DNA of 64,000 nt from Candidatus Bartonella washoeensis Sb944nv (lineage in GTDB: Bacteria; Pseudomonadota; Alphaproteobacteria; Rhizobiales; Rhizobiaceae), in NCBI RefSeq assembly GCF_000278135.1, contig NZ_JH725022.1, positions 70,186 to 134,185 on the forward strand, read 5' to 3'. A program made the translations under genes and the position numbers. Of the stretch, positions 41,267-51,516 are shown piece after piece; position 1 is the first letter of the stretch, and each line of letters opens with the position of its first letter. The notes beneath the pieces are model-generated. The model was given only the letters and a program-made list of their open reading frames with translations. It did not search any database and had not been told where the DNA came from.

Positions 41267-42253
41267 ATGAAAATTGCCATTCAAATGGATCATATTTCAA
41301 CGCTTCGGATTCAAGGAGATACAACATTCGCGCTCGCATTAGCAGCACAAGAACGTGGACACTCACTTTTTCATTATACACCAGATTGCTTGTCGATGCG
41401 CGATGGTTGTGTGATTACACGATTAGAGCCGTTGATTGTACGCGATGAAGAGGGGCATCATTATCAATTAGGAGAGTCTGTACGCACAGAATTAATAAAT
41501 ATGGATGTGGTTCTTTTACGCCAAGATCCACCATTTGATCTTAATTATATCACCACAACGCATTTGTTAGAACGCATTCATCCTAAGACATTGGTTGTGA
41601 ATGATCCAGCATGGGTGCGCAATAGCCCAGAAAAAATTTTTGTTACTGAATTTTCTGATTTGATGCCAGAAACATTAATTACAAAAGATATTGCAGAAAT
41701 AACTGATTTTAGAGCTAAGTTTGGCGACATCATTATTAAACCACTCTATGGAAATGGGGGCACAGATGTTTTTCATTTAAAACAGGATGATCGCAATTTA
41801 CCATCACTCTTAGAAATGTTTGCAAAAAGTTATCGCGAACCTTTTATTGTACAGCGTTATTTGGATGCAGTGCGAAAAGGGGACAAGCGGATTATTTTGC
41901 TTGATGGTACACCTGTTGGAGCAATTAATCGCGTTCCAGTAGAAATGGATGTGCGCTCTAATATGCATGTTGGAGGGCAGGCGGAAAATGTTGATTTAAC
42001 AGAACGTGATCATGAAATTTGTAACCGTCTTGCTCCAGCTTTGCGTGAACGTGGTCTTCTTCTTGTAGGGATCGATATTATTGGAGATTATATAACAGAA
42101 ATCAATGTGACATCTCCTACGGGTATTCGTGAAATTAAACGCTTTGGTGGTGCAGATGTTGCTCATCTTTTCTGGGATGTTGTTGAGTTTAAACGTTCAA
42201 ATGAAATTTGTTTGAACCGAAAACCAAATATGATTTTGTCAGAAAAATTATAA
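41267..42253 (+). CDS. gshB: Glutathione synthetase
   Basis: ATP-grasp ligase joining glycine to gamma-glutamylcysteine. The 328 residues start with [23 protein letters not shown] and contain [12 protein letters not shown], the ATP-grasp strand [16 protein letters not shown], and [15 protein letters not shown] near the end. The ATG follows AGGAGG at the right spacing. It is divergent from the MoeB-like gene, with 86 bp between the starts. Confidence 0.96.
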   Translation: MKIAIQMDHISTLRIQGDTTFALALAAQERGHSLFHYTPDCLSMRDGCVITRLEPLIVRDEEGHHYQLGESVRTELINMDVVLLRQDPPFDLNYITTTHLLERIHPKTLVVNDPAWVRNSPEKIFVTEFSDLMPETLITKDIAEITDFRAKFGDIIIKPLYGNGGTDVFHLKQDDRNLPSLLEMFAKSYREPFIVQRYLDAVRKGDKRIILLDGTPVGAINRVPVEMDVRSNMHVGGQAENVDLTERDHEICNRLAPALRERGLLLVGIDIIGDYITEINVTSPTGIREIKRFGGADVAHLFWDVVEFKRSNEICLNRKPNMILSEKL

Positions 42254-42355
42254 ATGTCGCTTTTTATATTTGTCATACTGCAAATGTGAATTAAAATCCT
42301 TATTATCGTATGATAGAAACAAGAGATCTTGGTTGATATTTTAGGGAGTGTATGA

Positions 42356-43402
42356 ATGAGCAGATTGTTATCAGTTGGAGTGGGACTGGTTTTCGCGGTT
42401 TTGTTGTCAGTGAATATTGGCAATGCACGTGATCAAATTCAGATTACTGGTTCATCTACCGTTTTACCTTATCAAAAAATCGTTGCTGAGATATTTGGGG
42501 AAATGTACCCTAATTTTAAGGTTCCTGTTATTGAATCGGGTGGCTCAGGTGCTGGTATTAAAGAGTTTTGCCGTGGCATTGGGGAGAGTGCTGTTGATAT
42601 CGTTAATGCTTCTCGGGCAATGAAGCCTAGTGAATTACAGTCTTGTTTTGATGCTGGTGTCAAAGATGTGGAGGAAATACGCATCGGGTATGATGGCATT
42701 GTTTTTGCAACCAATATAAATGGTCCTGATTGGAAATTGCAGCCAGTGGATGTTTATAGAGCACTCGCTGCGCAGGTTGTTGTGGATGGAAAATTGCAGC
42801 CAAATAAAGTTTTGAAATGGAATGCAGTCAATAGCACTCTTCCTGACTGGACGATAGCAGCTTATATTCCTGGAGAAAAACATGGAACGCGTGAAGTTTT
42901 TGAAGAAAAATTGCTAGCTGTGGGCTGTGAAGCCAGTGGAGCATTTGATGCGATGAAATCTATGGGGATGGATGATAAGGCAATTCATGCTGCCTGTGTT
43001 GCTGTGCGTAAAGATGGAAAAGCCATTGATATTGATGGTGATTATTCTGAAACATTTGCTCGTCTGATTTCTAATAAAACAGGAGTTGGTGTTTTTGGTT
43101 TGTCTTTTTATGAAAATAATGCTGATAGGCTAAAGGTTGCAAATATTAATGGTTTTGCACCAAACGTTGAAACAATTTCTCGTGGTGAATACCCCATTTC
43201 TCGTCCACTTTTCTTTTATGTTAAGAAAGCGCATTTAGATATCATTCCAGGTTTGCGGGAATATGTTGAATTTTTTCTTTCTGATCAAATGATTGGTCCA
43301 GGTAGCCCATTGGCTGAATATGGTTTGGTTATTGCTTCTGAAGAGGAGAGGCAAGCGCAGCGCTCTGCATTTTCTGCTAGTAAAGTGATGATTTTGAAAT
43401 AA
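42356..43402 (+). CDS. pstS: Phosphate ABC transporter, periplasmic phosphate-binding protein
   Basis: First gene of the pst operon. The 348 residues begin with a Sec signal peptide (cleavage near GNA/RDQ, residue about 24). Then come the phosphate-binding loops QITGSSTVLPY and ESGGSGAGIKEFC. It has an AGGGAG ribosome site at 42343-42348. I searched the 100 bp upstream for a Pho box and found only one half-site-like TTGTCAT (42270-42276), so PhoB control is doubtful; phoB itself is decayed downstream. Confidence 0.95.
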   Translation: MSRLLSVGVGLVFAVLLSVNIGNARDQIQITGSSTVLPYQKIVAEIFGEMYPNFKVPVIESGGSGAGIKEFCRGIGESAVDIVNASRAMKPSELQSCFDAGVKDVEEIRIGYDGIVFATNINGPDWKLQPVDVYRALAAQVVVDGKLQPNKVLKWNAVNSTLPDWTIAAYIPGEKHGTREVFEEKLLAVGCEASGAFDAMKSMGMDDKAIHAACVAVRKDGKAIDIDGDYSETFARLISNKTGVGVFGLSFYENNADRLKVANINGFAPNVETISRGEYPISRPLFFYVKKAHLDIIPGLREYVEFFLSDQMIGPGSPLAEYGLVIASEEERQAQRSAFSASKVMILK

Positions 43403-43463
43403 TTTTCTAAATTTGCGATGTAAGAGTTTTGGCTGCTGTTTTTTGAAAAAATTGAAAGATAAT

Positions 43464-44924
43464 ATGCGCATTTCCTTCATTATTTTTCTACTGTTGATTC
43501 TTGGGTTTGTTGGCTTTTGTATTTCTTATCTACGGGCTCGCATTCTTGAATACGCACAATACAAGATGCATTCACGTACATATTATTATGGTTGGTGGAC
43601 ATTCTTGATAACTGTTATCCCAGCTCTTGTTTTTTTAATTATTTGGGATAGTGGGAGTGCAATTTATTTAGAGTATAGTGCCTCACGAGAGGTTGTGGCG
43701 TATAGTGCACGCCTGACAGAGGTTGTTAATCGTGATATTGTTTTAGGGACTATCCGCAGTTTGGTCAAAATTATTCACCACTTTGACGGGGACCTTGTTA
43801 CGGCTTCGTATGAAGAAGTGCGTGCACAATTATTGGCGAAGGGATTTGTTTTACCTCATGCAGCAACAGATGATGTGTTAAGGATAGTACAGTCATGGTT
43901 TTCTTCTTCTCAAAAGCTGCGGTTTATTGGTCATAGTTTATTTTTTATAATTGCGTTGTGTGGCTTTATCTTTGGTATTATGCAAGTTGCTCCGCGCCAG
44001 CGTGCGCGCAATAAAGTTGAATGTTTAATCGTTATTGGGTTGGTTTGCGCGTCTATAGTTGCGGTCTTGACAACAGCTGCTATTGCGCTTTCTCTGTTCT
44101 TTCAGACAATGAGTTTTTTTCAGTCTGTATCCTTTTCCAATTTCTTTTTGGGAACGGTTTGGGATCCGCGTTTTTCAGCGAGCGGTTCAGCTCATGAAGT
44201 GGGGCAATTTGGTCTCATACCACTCTTTGCTGGCACACTTTATATTGCGTTTGTGGCAATGCTTTTTGCTGTTCCTATTGGATTATTTTCTGCCATTTAT
44301 ATGGCTGAATATGCTTCTACGCGATTGCGGTCAATTGTAAAACCATTGTTAGAAGTGCTTGCTGGTATTCCAACCATTGTTTACGGTTTTTTTGCTTTGA
44401 AAGTTGTAGGACCATTTTTACAAGATCTCTCTATTTCTCTTTCTGGTGGTGTTGGTTTTATTATGGCCCAAAGTGTTTTGACGGCGGGATTTGTGATGGG
44501 AATTATGTTGATTCCTTTTGTTTCTTCCTTATCGGATGATGTTATCACAGCTGTTCCACGTTTTTTGCGTGAAGGATCTTATGGGCTAGGAGCAACGCAA
44601 TCTGAAACGATTAAAAAGGTCGTTATACCGGCAGCGCTTCCGGGAATTATGGGAGCAATTTTGTTGACGGCATCACGTGCAATTGGGGAGACAATGATTG
44701 TGGTTTTGGCCGCAGGTGTTGCAGCAAATTTGACACTTAATCCATTCGAAGCGATGACTACAATGACGGTTAAGATTGTTAATCAATTAACAGGTGATTT
44801 TGAGTTTAATTCTCCACAAACTCTTGTAGCTTTTGCTTTGGGAATGACGCTCTTTATTGTAACTCTTTTGATGAATATTCTTGCTCTTTACATTGTACGC
44901 AAATATCGGGAACAATATGAATGA
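43464..44924 (+). CDS. pstC: Phosphate ABC transporter permease PstC
   Basis: Inner-membrane permease. I start at the ATG at 43464 (MRISFIIFLLLILGF) with GAAAGAT upstream, giving 486 residues. This is the long alphaproteobacterial form, with an extra N-terminal pair of membrane segments and a periplasmic domain before the BPD_transp_1 domain. The permease-ATPase contact loop is in EGSYGLGATQSETIKKVVIPAALPGI. The stop overlaps the pstA start (ATGA). Confidence 0.94.
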   Translation: MRISFIIFLLLILGFVGFCISYLRARILEYAQYKMHSRTYYYGWWTFLITVIPALVFLIIWDSGSAIYLEYSASREVVAYSARLTEVVNRDIVLGTIRSLVKIIHHFDGDLVTASYEEVRAQLLAKGFVLPHAATDDVLRIVQSWFSSSQKLRFIGHSLFFIIALCGFIFGIMQVAPRQRARNKVECLIVIGLVCASIVAVLTTAAIALSLFFQTMSFFQSVSFSNFFLGTVWDPRFSASGSAHEVGQFGLIPLFAGTLYIAFVAMLFAVPIGLFSAIYMAEYASTRLRSIVKPLLEVLAGIPTIVYGFFALKVVGPFLQDLSISLSGGVGFIMAQSVLTAGFVMGIMLIPFVSSLSDDVITAVPRFLREGSYGLGATQSETIKKVVIPAALPGIMGAILLTASRAIGETMIVVLAAGVAANLTLNPFEAMTTMTVKIVNQLTGDFEFNSPQTLVAFALGMTLFIVTLLMNILALYIVRKYREQYE

Positions 44925-46213
44925 ATGAGGATTTTCTTTTGCATCGTCGCAATATCGGTCTCAAACGCCGATATTGGGCTGAGCGTCGCTTCCGTATGTA
45001 TGGTCTGATTGCTATTTTTATTGGTTTGTTTTTTCTATCTGCTCTTTTATGGTCTATCATTAGTCAAGGGTATACGGCTTTTTTTCAAAGTGAAATATCA
45101 TTATCAGTTTATTTAGATGAAAAGATAATCGATCCAAGTGGTCAACGTGAGACAAATCCACAGCTATTAGTAACTGCTAATTATCCGCTTCTTGTACGCA
45201 ATGCTTTAGCAAAAAAGCTTGATTTAGATCAAAATGATCGAGCATCATTGCGGGATGTTAACCGCATGTTTTCAAACAGTGTACGCATTCAACTCCGTGA
45301 AATGGTGACAAAGAATCCAAAGCTCATTGGAACAACGCAAAAAATCAAAGTTTTAGCGGCTGCAGACATTGATTCTGCCTATAAAGGACAGATTGATTTG
45401 CATGTAGCAGAGAAAAGACGCAAAGTTTCTAATCGCCAAGTAGAATGGATGAAACGTTTAGCTCAGGACGGTACACTTTATAAAACATTCAATTTTGGTT
45501 TTTTTACATTTGGTGCTTCAAGTCGCGCTGAGACTGCGGGATTAGGTGTTGCGATAATCGGCTCTTTTTACATGATAGCCATAGTTTTATTAGTTTCGCT
45601 CCCAATAGGAATAGCAACAGCTCTTTATCTTGAAGAATACGCACGCAAAAATAAATTTACAGATTTTATTGAGGTTAATATCAATAATCTTGCAGCTGTT
45701 CCTTCGATTGTTTTTGGTCTTTTAGGACTTGCTGTTTTTGTTAATTTTTTCGGGTTACCGCGTTCAGTACCTTTCGTTGGAGGGCTTGTTTTAGCTCTTA
45801 TGACGCTCCCAACGATCATTATCGCGACGCGTTCTGCTTTACGGGCTGTGCCTCTCTCTATTCGTGCGGCAGCTTTAGGGTTGGGAGCATCGAAAACACA
45901 AATGGTTTTTCATCATGTCGTTCCTTTGGCTGCCCCTGGTATTTTGACTGGTACGATTATTGGTGTCGCTCAGGCTCTGGGTGAAACGGCACCTTTGCTT
46001 TTGATTGGAATGGTTGCTTTTGTTGTAAATATTCCCACTACACCAATGGATCCGGCAACAGCTTTGCCTGTTCAAATTTTTATGTGGGCGGGTGAAGCAG
46101 AACGCGCTTTTGTCGAAAAAACTTCGGGTGCTATTATCGTATTAATGATTTTTCTCGCTTTCATGAATATTTCTGCTGTATTTTTACGTCGGCGATTTGA
46201 ACGGCGCCAGTAA
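44921..46213 (+). CDS. pstA: Phosphate ABC transporter permease PstA
   Basis: Second permease, 430 residues, again with a long N-terminal periplasmic insertion (about residues 50-165) before the core. The contact loop is RAAALGLGASKTQMVFHHVVPLAAPGIL. It overlaps pstC by 4 bp and is followed by pstB after 57 bp. Confidence 0.94.
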   Translation: MNEDFLLHRRNIGLKRRYWAERRFRMYGLIAIFIGLFFLSALLWSIISQGYTAFFQSEISLSVYLDEKIIDPSGQRETNPQLLVTANYPLLVRNALAKKLDLDQNDRASLRDVNRMFSNSVRIQLREMVTKNPKLIGTTQKIKVLAAADIDSAYKGQIDLHVAEKRRKVSNRQVEWMKRLAQDGTLYKTFNFGFFTFGASSRAETAGLGVAIIGSFYMIAIVLLVSLPIGIATALYLEEYARKNKFTDFIEVNINNLAAVPSIVFGLLGLAVFVNFFGLPRSVPFVGGLVLALMTLPTIIIATRSALRAVPLSIRAAALGLGASKTQMVFHHVVPLAAPGILTGTIIGVAQALGETAPLLLIGMVAFVVNIPTTPMDPATALPVQIFMWAGEAERAFVEKTSGAIIVLMIFLAFMNISAVFLRRRFERRQ

Positions 46214-46270
46214 CTTAGAAAAGTAATCATTTCGATACAGTTTGTGTTTTAAAGTAAGGTAAATTTTGTA

Positions 46271-47029
46271 ATGAAGGTTAAAATGCGTGGACAGGATGTG
46301 AAGGTTTTTTATGGAGACAAAGAAGCACTCCATGGTATTACTCTGGATATCCCCGAACAACAAGTTACGGCTTTAATTGGTCCTTCAGGGTGCGGAAAGT
46401 CGACCTTTTTGCGTTGTTTTAATCGTATGAATGATACAATTGAAGGCGCTAAAATAACCGGCCTCATTACCTTAGATGGGGAAAATATTTATGATTCGCG
46501 AATTGATGTTGTAGAATTGCGTGCGCGTGTTGGTATGGTTTTTCAAAAGCCTAGTCCTTTTCCAAAATCTATTTTTGAGAATGTTGCTTATGGCCCACGT
46601 ATTCACGGTTTAGTTAAATCGCGTGCCGAATTGCATGATGTGGTTGAAAAGAGTTTAAGGCAGGCGGGTTTATTTGAAGAAGTAAAAGATCGCCTTCATG
46701 AGGCAGCGACCAGTTTGTCAGGAGGGCAACAACAGCGTTTATGTATTGCACGTGCTATTGCCGTTAGTCCTGAAGTTATTTTGATGGATGAGCCCTGTTC
46801 AGCTCTTGATCCAATTGCAACGGCACGTATTGAAGAGCTTATTGATGCCTTACGAAAGGATTATACAATCGTCATTGTAACACATTCAATGCAGCAGGCA
46901 GCTCGTGTTTCTCAATATACAGCCATGTTTCATCTGGGGTATTTAGTAGAAGTTGGTGCAACTGAAATGATATTCACCTCACCGAAAGAGAAACGTACGC
47001 AAGATTATATTACGGGGCGTTTTGGATAG
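46271..47029 (+). CDS. pstB: Phosphate ABC transporter ATP-binding protein PstB
   Basis: 252 residues with Walker [24 protein letters not shown]-loop [17 protein letters not shown], signature [15 protein letters not shown], Walker [15 protein letters not shown] and H-loop [13 protein letters not shown]. The RCFNRMND stretch is typical of PstB. It energises phosphate uptake with PstC and PstA. Confidence 0.97.
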   Translation: MKVKMRGQDVKVFYGDKEALHGITLDIPEQQVTALIGPSGCGKSTFLRCFNRMNDTIEGAKITGLITLDGENIYDSRIDVVELRARVGMVFQKPSPFPKSIFENVAYGPRIHGLVKSRAELHDVVEKSLRQAGLFEEVKDRLHEAATSLSGGQQQRLCIARAIAVSPEVILMDEPCSALDPIATARIEELIDALRKDYTIVIVTHSMQQAARVSQYTAMFHLGYLVEVGATEMIFTSPKEKRTQDYITGRFG

Positions 47030-47050
47030 GTGAATTGAGGAGTATAGGGC

Positions 47051-47767
47051 ATGTCTATGAATCATACTGTCCGTTCTTACGATAGAGAACTAAACTATTT
47101 GGAAAAAAAAGTTATAGAAATGGGGTCTCATGCAGAACGAATGATTGAATGTTCTATAACATCGATTGTATGTGGTGATCTTCAGCTTGCTACTACAGTT
47201 ATTGCTGATGATTTATTTTTAGATAAAGCAGAACGCGACATCAATGAAAAAGCGATTACCATTATTTGTAAACGCCAACCGATGGCTGTTGATCTGCGTG
47301 AAATTGTTGGAGCTATCCGCATTTCTTCTGATCTTGAACGGATTGGAGATATGGCCAAAAACATTGCTAAGCGAACGGTTGCTATTGCAGAAACACGTCA
47401 ACCCAAAACTTTTTACTGTGGGCTTGAAACGATTACAGCTTTAGCACAAAATCAGTTAAAGGAGGTATTGGGTGCTTACACGAGTCGCTTATTGGATCGT
47501 GTTGATGCAGTACGTGAGCGAGATGGAAAAATTGATGCTCTGTATACCTCTCTTTTTCGTGAACTTTTAACTTATATGATGGAAGATATGCGCAATATTA
47601 CGGTTTGTACGCATTTACTTTTTTGTATAAAAAATATTGAACGAATTGGTGATCATGTCACCAATATTGCTGAAACACTGCACTATATTATAACTGGTTA
47701 CCATATGTCTTCTGATCGTCCTCGTGATGATCTTACATATAAAGTTGGAATAGATGAGAAAAAATAG
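47051..47767 (+). CDS. phoU: Phosphate transport system regulatory protein PhoU
   Basis: 238 residues forming two three-helix PhoU repeats, with the metal-binding signatures ERIGDMAKNIAKR and NIERIGDHVTNIAE. It restrains Pst uptake and PhoR signalling. It starts 21 bp after pstB. In relatives phoB follows; here only a phoB relic does. Confidence 0.95.
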   Translation: MSMNHTVRSYDRELNYLEKKVIEMGSHAERMIECSITSIVCGDLQLATTVIADDLFLDKAERDINEKAITIICKRQPMAVDLREIVGAIRISSDLERIGDMAKNIAKRTVAIAETRQPKTFYCGLETITALAQNQLKEVLGAYTSRLLDRVDAVRERDGKIDALYTSLFRELLTYMMEDMRNITVCTHLLFCIKNIERIGDHVTNIAETLHYIITGYHMSSDRPRDDLTYKVGIDEKK

Positions 47768-47804
47768 ATTAAAATTTTTTCTCAGATGCATAAAATGCTT
47801 TTGC

Positions 47805-48070
47805 GCTGGACAAAAGGAAGCATTGTGCATTTTATAAGCCGGAGAAGGATTTGATGTGCGCATGATGAGCGATGGAGAAAAAGCAAAGAGGTTTTTAAAA
47901 GCTGATATTGCGGATTTTTGTTAGGTAGTTTGGCATATTTTCATATCCGAGTGATGCCATCATTTACTTTTTAGTCGGAGGGAAAGCTTCTTTCTGATCA
48001 TTTTGTTAAAATTCATAGCAAAGGGGATAGTCGTGTTAGGAGTTTCAGTATAGAACGCAAACGGTTTTAA
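47805..48070 (+). pseudogene. Relic of a phoB response-regulator gene
   Basis: Directly downstream of phoU. One frame reads KEALCIL, a TAA, then AGEGFDVRMMSDGEKAKRFL (47838 on) and KADIADF. This fits the receiver N-terminus of PhoB (usual pattern VVEDEEAL...YNLEAEGFDV...GDEA). The phospho-acceptor region and most of the DNA-binding domain are gone. A short piece, RVRSFSIERKRF with a stop (near 48033-48070), resembles the PhoB C-terminus (VRSAGYSL...). Stops and deletions make it non-functional. The assignment is by order and partial motif match. Confidence 0.6.
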
Positions 48071-48363
48071 TCCCCAATCTTTTTTTTGTACAAATATTCA
48101 GATAGTTTTTTTGAGAAATTAGTATTTTGTTGCGAGTGAAGCGTGAGGGTTTATATTGTCTAGCTACATCTGATCATCAATAAGGGCAATATTGATTTAA
48201 TTTGTACAGTAGATTAAGAATTTTTTATTTTTATTTTGCATAAATGCCTTTTCATTACTTTTTGTATTAAAATTTTACTAAGTCGTAACAATTAGTCGTA
48301 TACTTTCTGTGAATATACATTTAAAACTTATTCAAATTTTGAATATTTCAAAGACATGGAAAT
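48071..48363. other. AT-rich gap upstream of the SleB-type gene
   Basis: About 290 bp with no gene seen. It probably contains the promoter of the SleB-type lipoprotein gene. Confidence 0.4.
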
Positions 48364-49227
48364 ATGTTGCATAAGATGAAAAAAAATCGTTGGACTTTTT
48401 TTGTTGCCTGTTGTGTAGCACCGTTGGTTATTGTCGGGTGTGCTTCAAATCATTTTGATGCTGGAAAAGTGAATGATAATAAGAAGACAGAAACAGTGAT
48501 GTATCCATTGACAGAGCGCCAGTGTCTCATGCGTGCAATGTATTTTGAGTCAAATCGCACAAGTCGTGAAGGAATGATTGCAGTTGGAACGGTTGTTATG
48601 AATCGTGTTAATTCAACTGCTTATCCAAAGACGATTTGTGGTGTAGTTGGTCAGTATAAGCAGTTCGCTCCCGGTGTTTTAACGCGTCCTATGACGGAAC
48701 CGGCATCTGTTGCTCGTGTTAAAGAGGCAGCTGATGCTGTTTTGCGTGGTGAACGGGATAAGAAAATTAAAAATGCCATGTTTTTTCATACTGCCGGTTT
48801 ATCTTTCCCTTATAAAAACATGCACTATGTTCGTGTTGCGGGAGGCAATGCCTTTTATGAAAAGCGTGCGCGTGATGGATCGCTTCAGGTTCCTGCTAAT
48901 AATCGCCCTTATGATGTTGCTTATGCTTTTGCCCAAGAACGTTCTGGCAATGTGCCGAATTTTATGGATGCAAGTTTAGAAAGTAAAGAAATAAAAGCAG
49001 AGGAAAGGCAAAATGTATCTCCTTCAATAGAGTTAGTGCAGGTGAAAAAAGCGCATACCGCACCTTTTATTATGGTACAGCTTGATAAAGTTCCTATTCC
49101 CGCATCTGCGCCTAATCGTACAGATAAGAAAGAGGAAAATAAATCGGTTGTGGCATATACTATGCCTTCCTCAGATCAGTTAAATGCAATTGTTGCAATG
49201 TTAGAAGAACGGTACAGAAGCCGGTAA
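48364..49227 (+). CDS. SleB-family cell wall hydrolase, lipoprotein
   Basis: The 287 residues start with a lipoprotein signal (FFVACCVAPLVIVGC, lipobox IVGC), so the protein is probably lipid-anchored. The Hydrolase_2 (SleB) domain follows: RQCLMRAMYFESNRTSREGMIAVGTVVMNRVNS, with the catalytic Glu expected in YFES, then VVGQYKQFAPG and AMFFHTAGLSFPY. The C-terminal third is variable. It presumably cuts peptidoglycan glycan strands in the envelope. The start could also be the ATG at 48376 (MKKNRW). Confidence 0.85.
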   Translation: MLHKMKKNRWTFFVACCVAPLVIVGCASNHFDAGKVNDNKKTETVMYPLTERQCLMRAMYFESNRTSREGMIAVGTVVMNRVNSTAYPKTICGVVGQYKQFAPGVLTRPMTEPASVARVKEAADAVLRGERDKKIKNAMFFHTAGLSFPYKNMHYVRVAGGNAFYEKRARDGSLQVPANNRPYDVAYAFAQERSGNVPNFMDASLESKEIKAEERQNVSPSIELVQVKKAHTAPFIMVQLDKVPIPASAPNRTDKKEENKSVVAYTMPSSDQLNAIVAMLEERYRSR

Positions 49228-49259
49228 TCTTATTCATAATCCAACGAAGGGTATTGGTG

Positions 49260-50507
49260 ATGTACTTTGATATTCATGAAACAATTTCACGTGAAGAGCT
49301 TAATCGTCTTGCAGAAATTACAGTAAAAGTTGGGCTGAATTTACAAGAGGGGCAGGATCTTGTTTTGACTGCTCCAGTTTCAGCATTACCTTTTGTTCGG
49401 CGTATTGCATATCATGCCTATAAGGTTGGTGCTGGTGTAATTACGCCACTTTTTAGTGATGATGTGTTATCGCTTACCCGTTTTGAAAATGCGCATATTT
49501 CTAGTTTTGATTGTGCTCCTTCTTGGCTTTATGAGGGAATGGCGAAGGCTTTTGGAAATGGGGCTGCGCGTTTAGCTGTTGTTGGTGATAATCCTTTTCT
49601 TCTTTCTAATCAAGACTCGAATAAGGTAGCGCGATTGAATAAGGCTACGTCAATGGCTTATCAGCCTGCTCTCAAAAAAATATCAAATTTTGTCATGAAC
49701 TGGTCGATTGTTTCTTATCCAACGGCGGGATGGGCTGAGGCGGTATTCCCTTCTTTGCCGCTTAATGAGGCGATTAAGAGGTTAGCTGATGCAATTTTTT
49801 CTGCTTCACGTGTTACAGAAGAGGATCCGGTGCATGCGTGGAGTATACATAATGCAACTTTGAAGCAACGGTCATCTTGGCTTAATGAACAACGTTTTTC
49901 TGCTCTGCATTTTATCGGACCAGGTACTGATTTAACAGTTGGTTTGGCAGATGATCATGAATGGCATGGTGGTGCATCGGCTGCTCAAAATGGGGTTGTC
50001 TGCAACCCTAATATTCCGACAGAGGAGGTATTCACTACTCCCCATGCTTATAAGGTTGAAGGTTTTGTTCGTGCGACGAAGCCACTTTCTTATCAAGGAG
50101 CATTGATTGATAATATTGAGATGCGTTTTGAAGCAGGGCGTATTATTGATGCCCGTGCTTCAATGGGGCAGGAAGTTTTGCAAAAGGTTTTGCAAAGTGA
50201 TGAGGGGGCGAGTCGATTAGGCGAAGTTGCTCTCGTTCCACATTCTTCACCGATTTCTAAGAGTGGACTCCTTTTTTATAATACATTATTTGACGAAAAC
50301 GCTGCATGTCATATTGCATTAGGGCAATGTTACTCCAAGTGCTTTTTGGATGGAGCATCATTGACAGCAGAAGAGATTGCAGCGCGTGGCGGTAATAAAA
50401 GTGTGATACATATTGACTGGATGATTGGATCAGGTGAAATTGACATAGATGGTATTACGCAAGATGGTGCAAAAGTTCCTGTTTTTCGTAAGGGAGAGTG
50501 GGCTTAA
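49260..50507 (+). CDS. Aminopeptidase, M29 family
   Basis: Cobalt- or zinc-dependent aminopeptidase of the AmpS/PepS type. The start is the ATG at 49260 (MYFDIHETISREELNRLAE), after GAAGGG; in-frame TTG and GTG codons just upstream are less likely. The 415 residues keep the metal-binding Glu and His positions in PTEEVFTTPHAYKVEG, LGEVALVP, CHIALGQCY and HIDWMIGSGEIDIDG. It starts 32 bp after the SleB-type gene. Confidence 0.92.
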   Translation: MYFDIHETISREELNRLAEITVKVGLNLQEGQDLVLTAPVSALPFVRRIAYHAYKVGAGVITPLFSDDVLSLTRFENAHISSFDCAPSWLYEGMAKAFGNGAARLAVVGDNPFLLSNQDSNKVARLNKATSMAYQPALKKISNFVMNWSIVSYPTAGWAEAVFPSLPLNEAIKRLADAIFSASRVTEEDPVHAWSIHNATLKQRSSWLNEQRFSALHFIGPGTDLTVGLADDHEWHGGASAAQNGVVCNPNIPTEEVFTTPHAYKVEGFVRATKPLSYQGALIDNIEMRFEAGRIIDARASMGQEVLQKVLQSDEGASRLGEVALVPHSSPISKSGLLFYNTLFDENAACHIALGQCYSKCFLDGASLTAEEIAARGGNKSVIHIDWMIGSGEIDIDGITQDGAKVPVFRKGEWA

Positions 50508-50565
50508 TATCATTGTATTATTCAATAACACTTTATTTTCCAATGTGTAATCATTAAGAAAATGA

Positions 50566-51441
50566 ATGCCTGAACTTCCTGAAGTAGAAACGGTTCGTCG
50601 TGGACTTGAGCCGGTTGTAACTGGTGCCAAGATACTATCTGTCACGCTTAATCGTAGAGATTTGCGTTTTCCTTTTCCAGAGGCGTTTTCTGAGCGACTT
50701 ATGGGCAGGACAATCATGGAACTTAATCGACGTGCAAAATATTTATTGTTTCATCTTTCACAGGATGAAACAATTTTAAGTCATTTAGGAATGTCAGGGT
50801 CGTGGCGCATAGAGGATAAGCTGTTAGGAAAACAATATTTTCCTATGGGCAAATTGGTTGCGCATGATCACCTTGTAATGAATATTCAAGCGACAAGCGG
50901 TAAAGTTTATCGTCTCACTTATAATGATTCTCGTCGTTTCGGGTTTATACTTTTAGCAGATACAGACAGGCTTTATGAGCATCCGCTTTTAAAGAAGTTA
51001 GGACTTGAGCCTATGAGTCATGCATTTTCTGGTCGTTATTTACAAAAGGCTTTTGTTAATAAGAAATCATCGCTTAAAGCAGCTTTGCTTGATCAGTCAA
51101 TTGTTGCGGGTCTTGGGAATATTTATGTTTGCGAAGCGCTTTGGCGTAGCCAACTGTCACCACAGCGTGGTGCATTTACATTGGCACTGAAAACTGTAAT
51201 TGCACGCGAATTTGCAGATTCCTTAGCATACAATATACGCAATGTGATTACTGAAGCGATTTCTTCTGGTGGGTCTTCTTTACGTGATTATATTCATACA
51301 GATGGCTCACTTGGTTATTTTCAACACGCTTTTTCAGTTTATGGACGAGAAGGCAAGGAATGTTTGCAATGTGGAATGCCTATTGTACGTATTGTGCAGT
51401 CTGGGCGTTCAAGCTTTTACTGCTTACAGTGTCAAAAATAA
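50566..51441 (+). CDS. mutM: Formamidopyrimidine-DNA glycosylase
   Basis: Removes 8-oxoguanine and formamidopyrimidines and nicks the strand. The 291 residues begin MPELPEVETVRRGLEP, with the N-terminal Pro nucleophile and Glu3. The H2TH region includes LDQSIVAGLGNIYVCEALW, and the protein ends in the four-cysteine zinc finger (CLQCGMP...FYCLQCQK). Confidence 0.97.
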   Translation: MPELPEVETVRRGLEPVVTGAKILSVTLNRRDLRFPFPEAFSERLMGRTIMELNRRAKYLLFHLSQDETILSHLGMSGSWRIEDKLLGKQYFPMGKLVAHDHLVMNIQATSGKVYRLTYNDSRRFGFILLADTDRLYEHPLLKKLGLEPMSHAFSGRYLQKAFVNKKSSLKAALLDQSIVAGLGNIYVCEALWRSQLSPQRGAFTLALKTVIAREFADSLAYNIRNVITEAISSGGSSLRDYIHTDGSLGYFQHAFSVYGREGKECLQCGMPIVRIVQSGRSSFYCLQCQK

Positions 51442-51516
51442 ATAAGATGTCTTGCAAAATCCTACAAGAGGCTTAAAGTCATTTATACAATTTTGTTAAA
51501 ACTGAAAGTTTTTTTT

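Noticed and set aside
42254-42355. Pho box upstream of pstS
   Set aside because: Only one TTGTCAT half-site is present, with no second direct repeat at the required 11-bp spacing.
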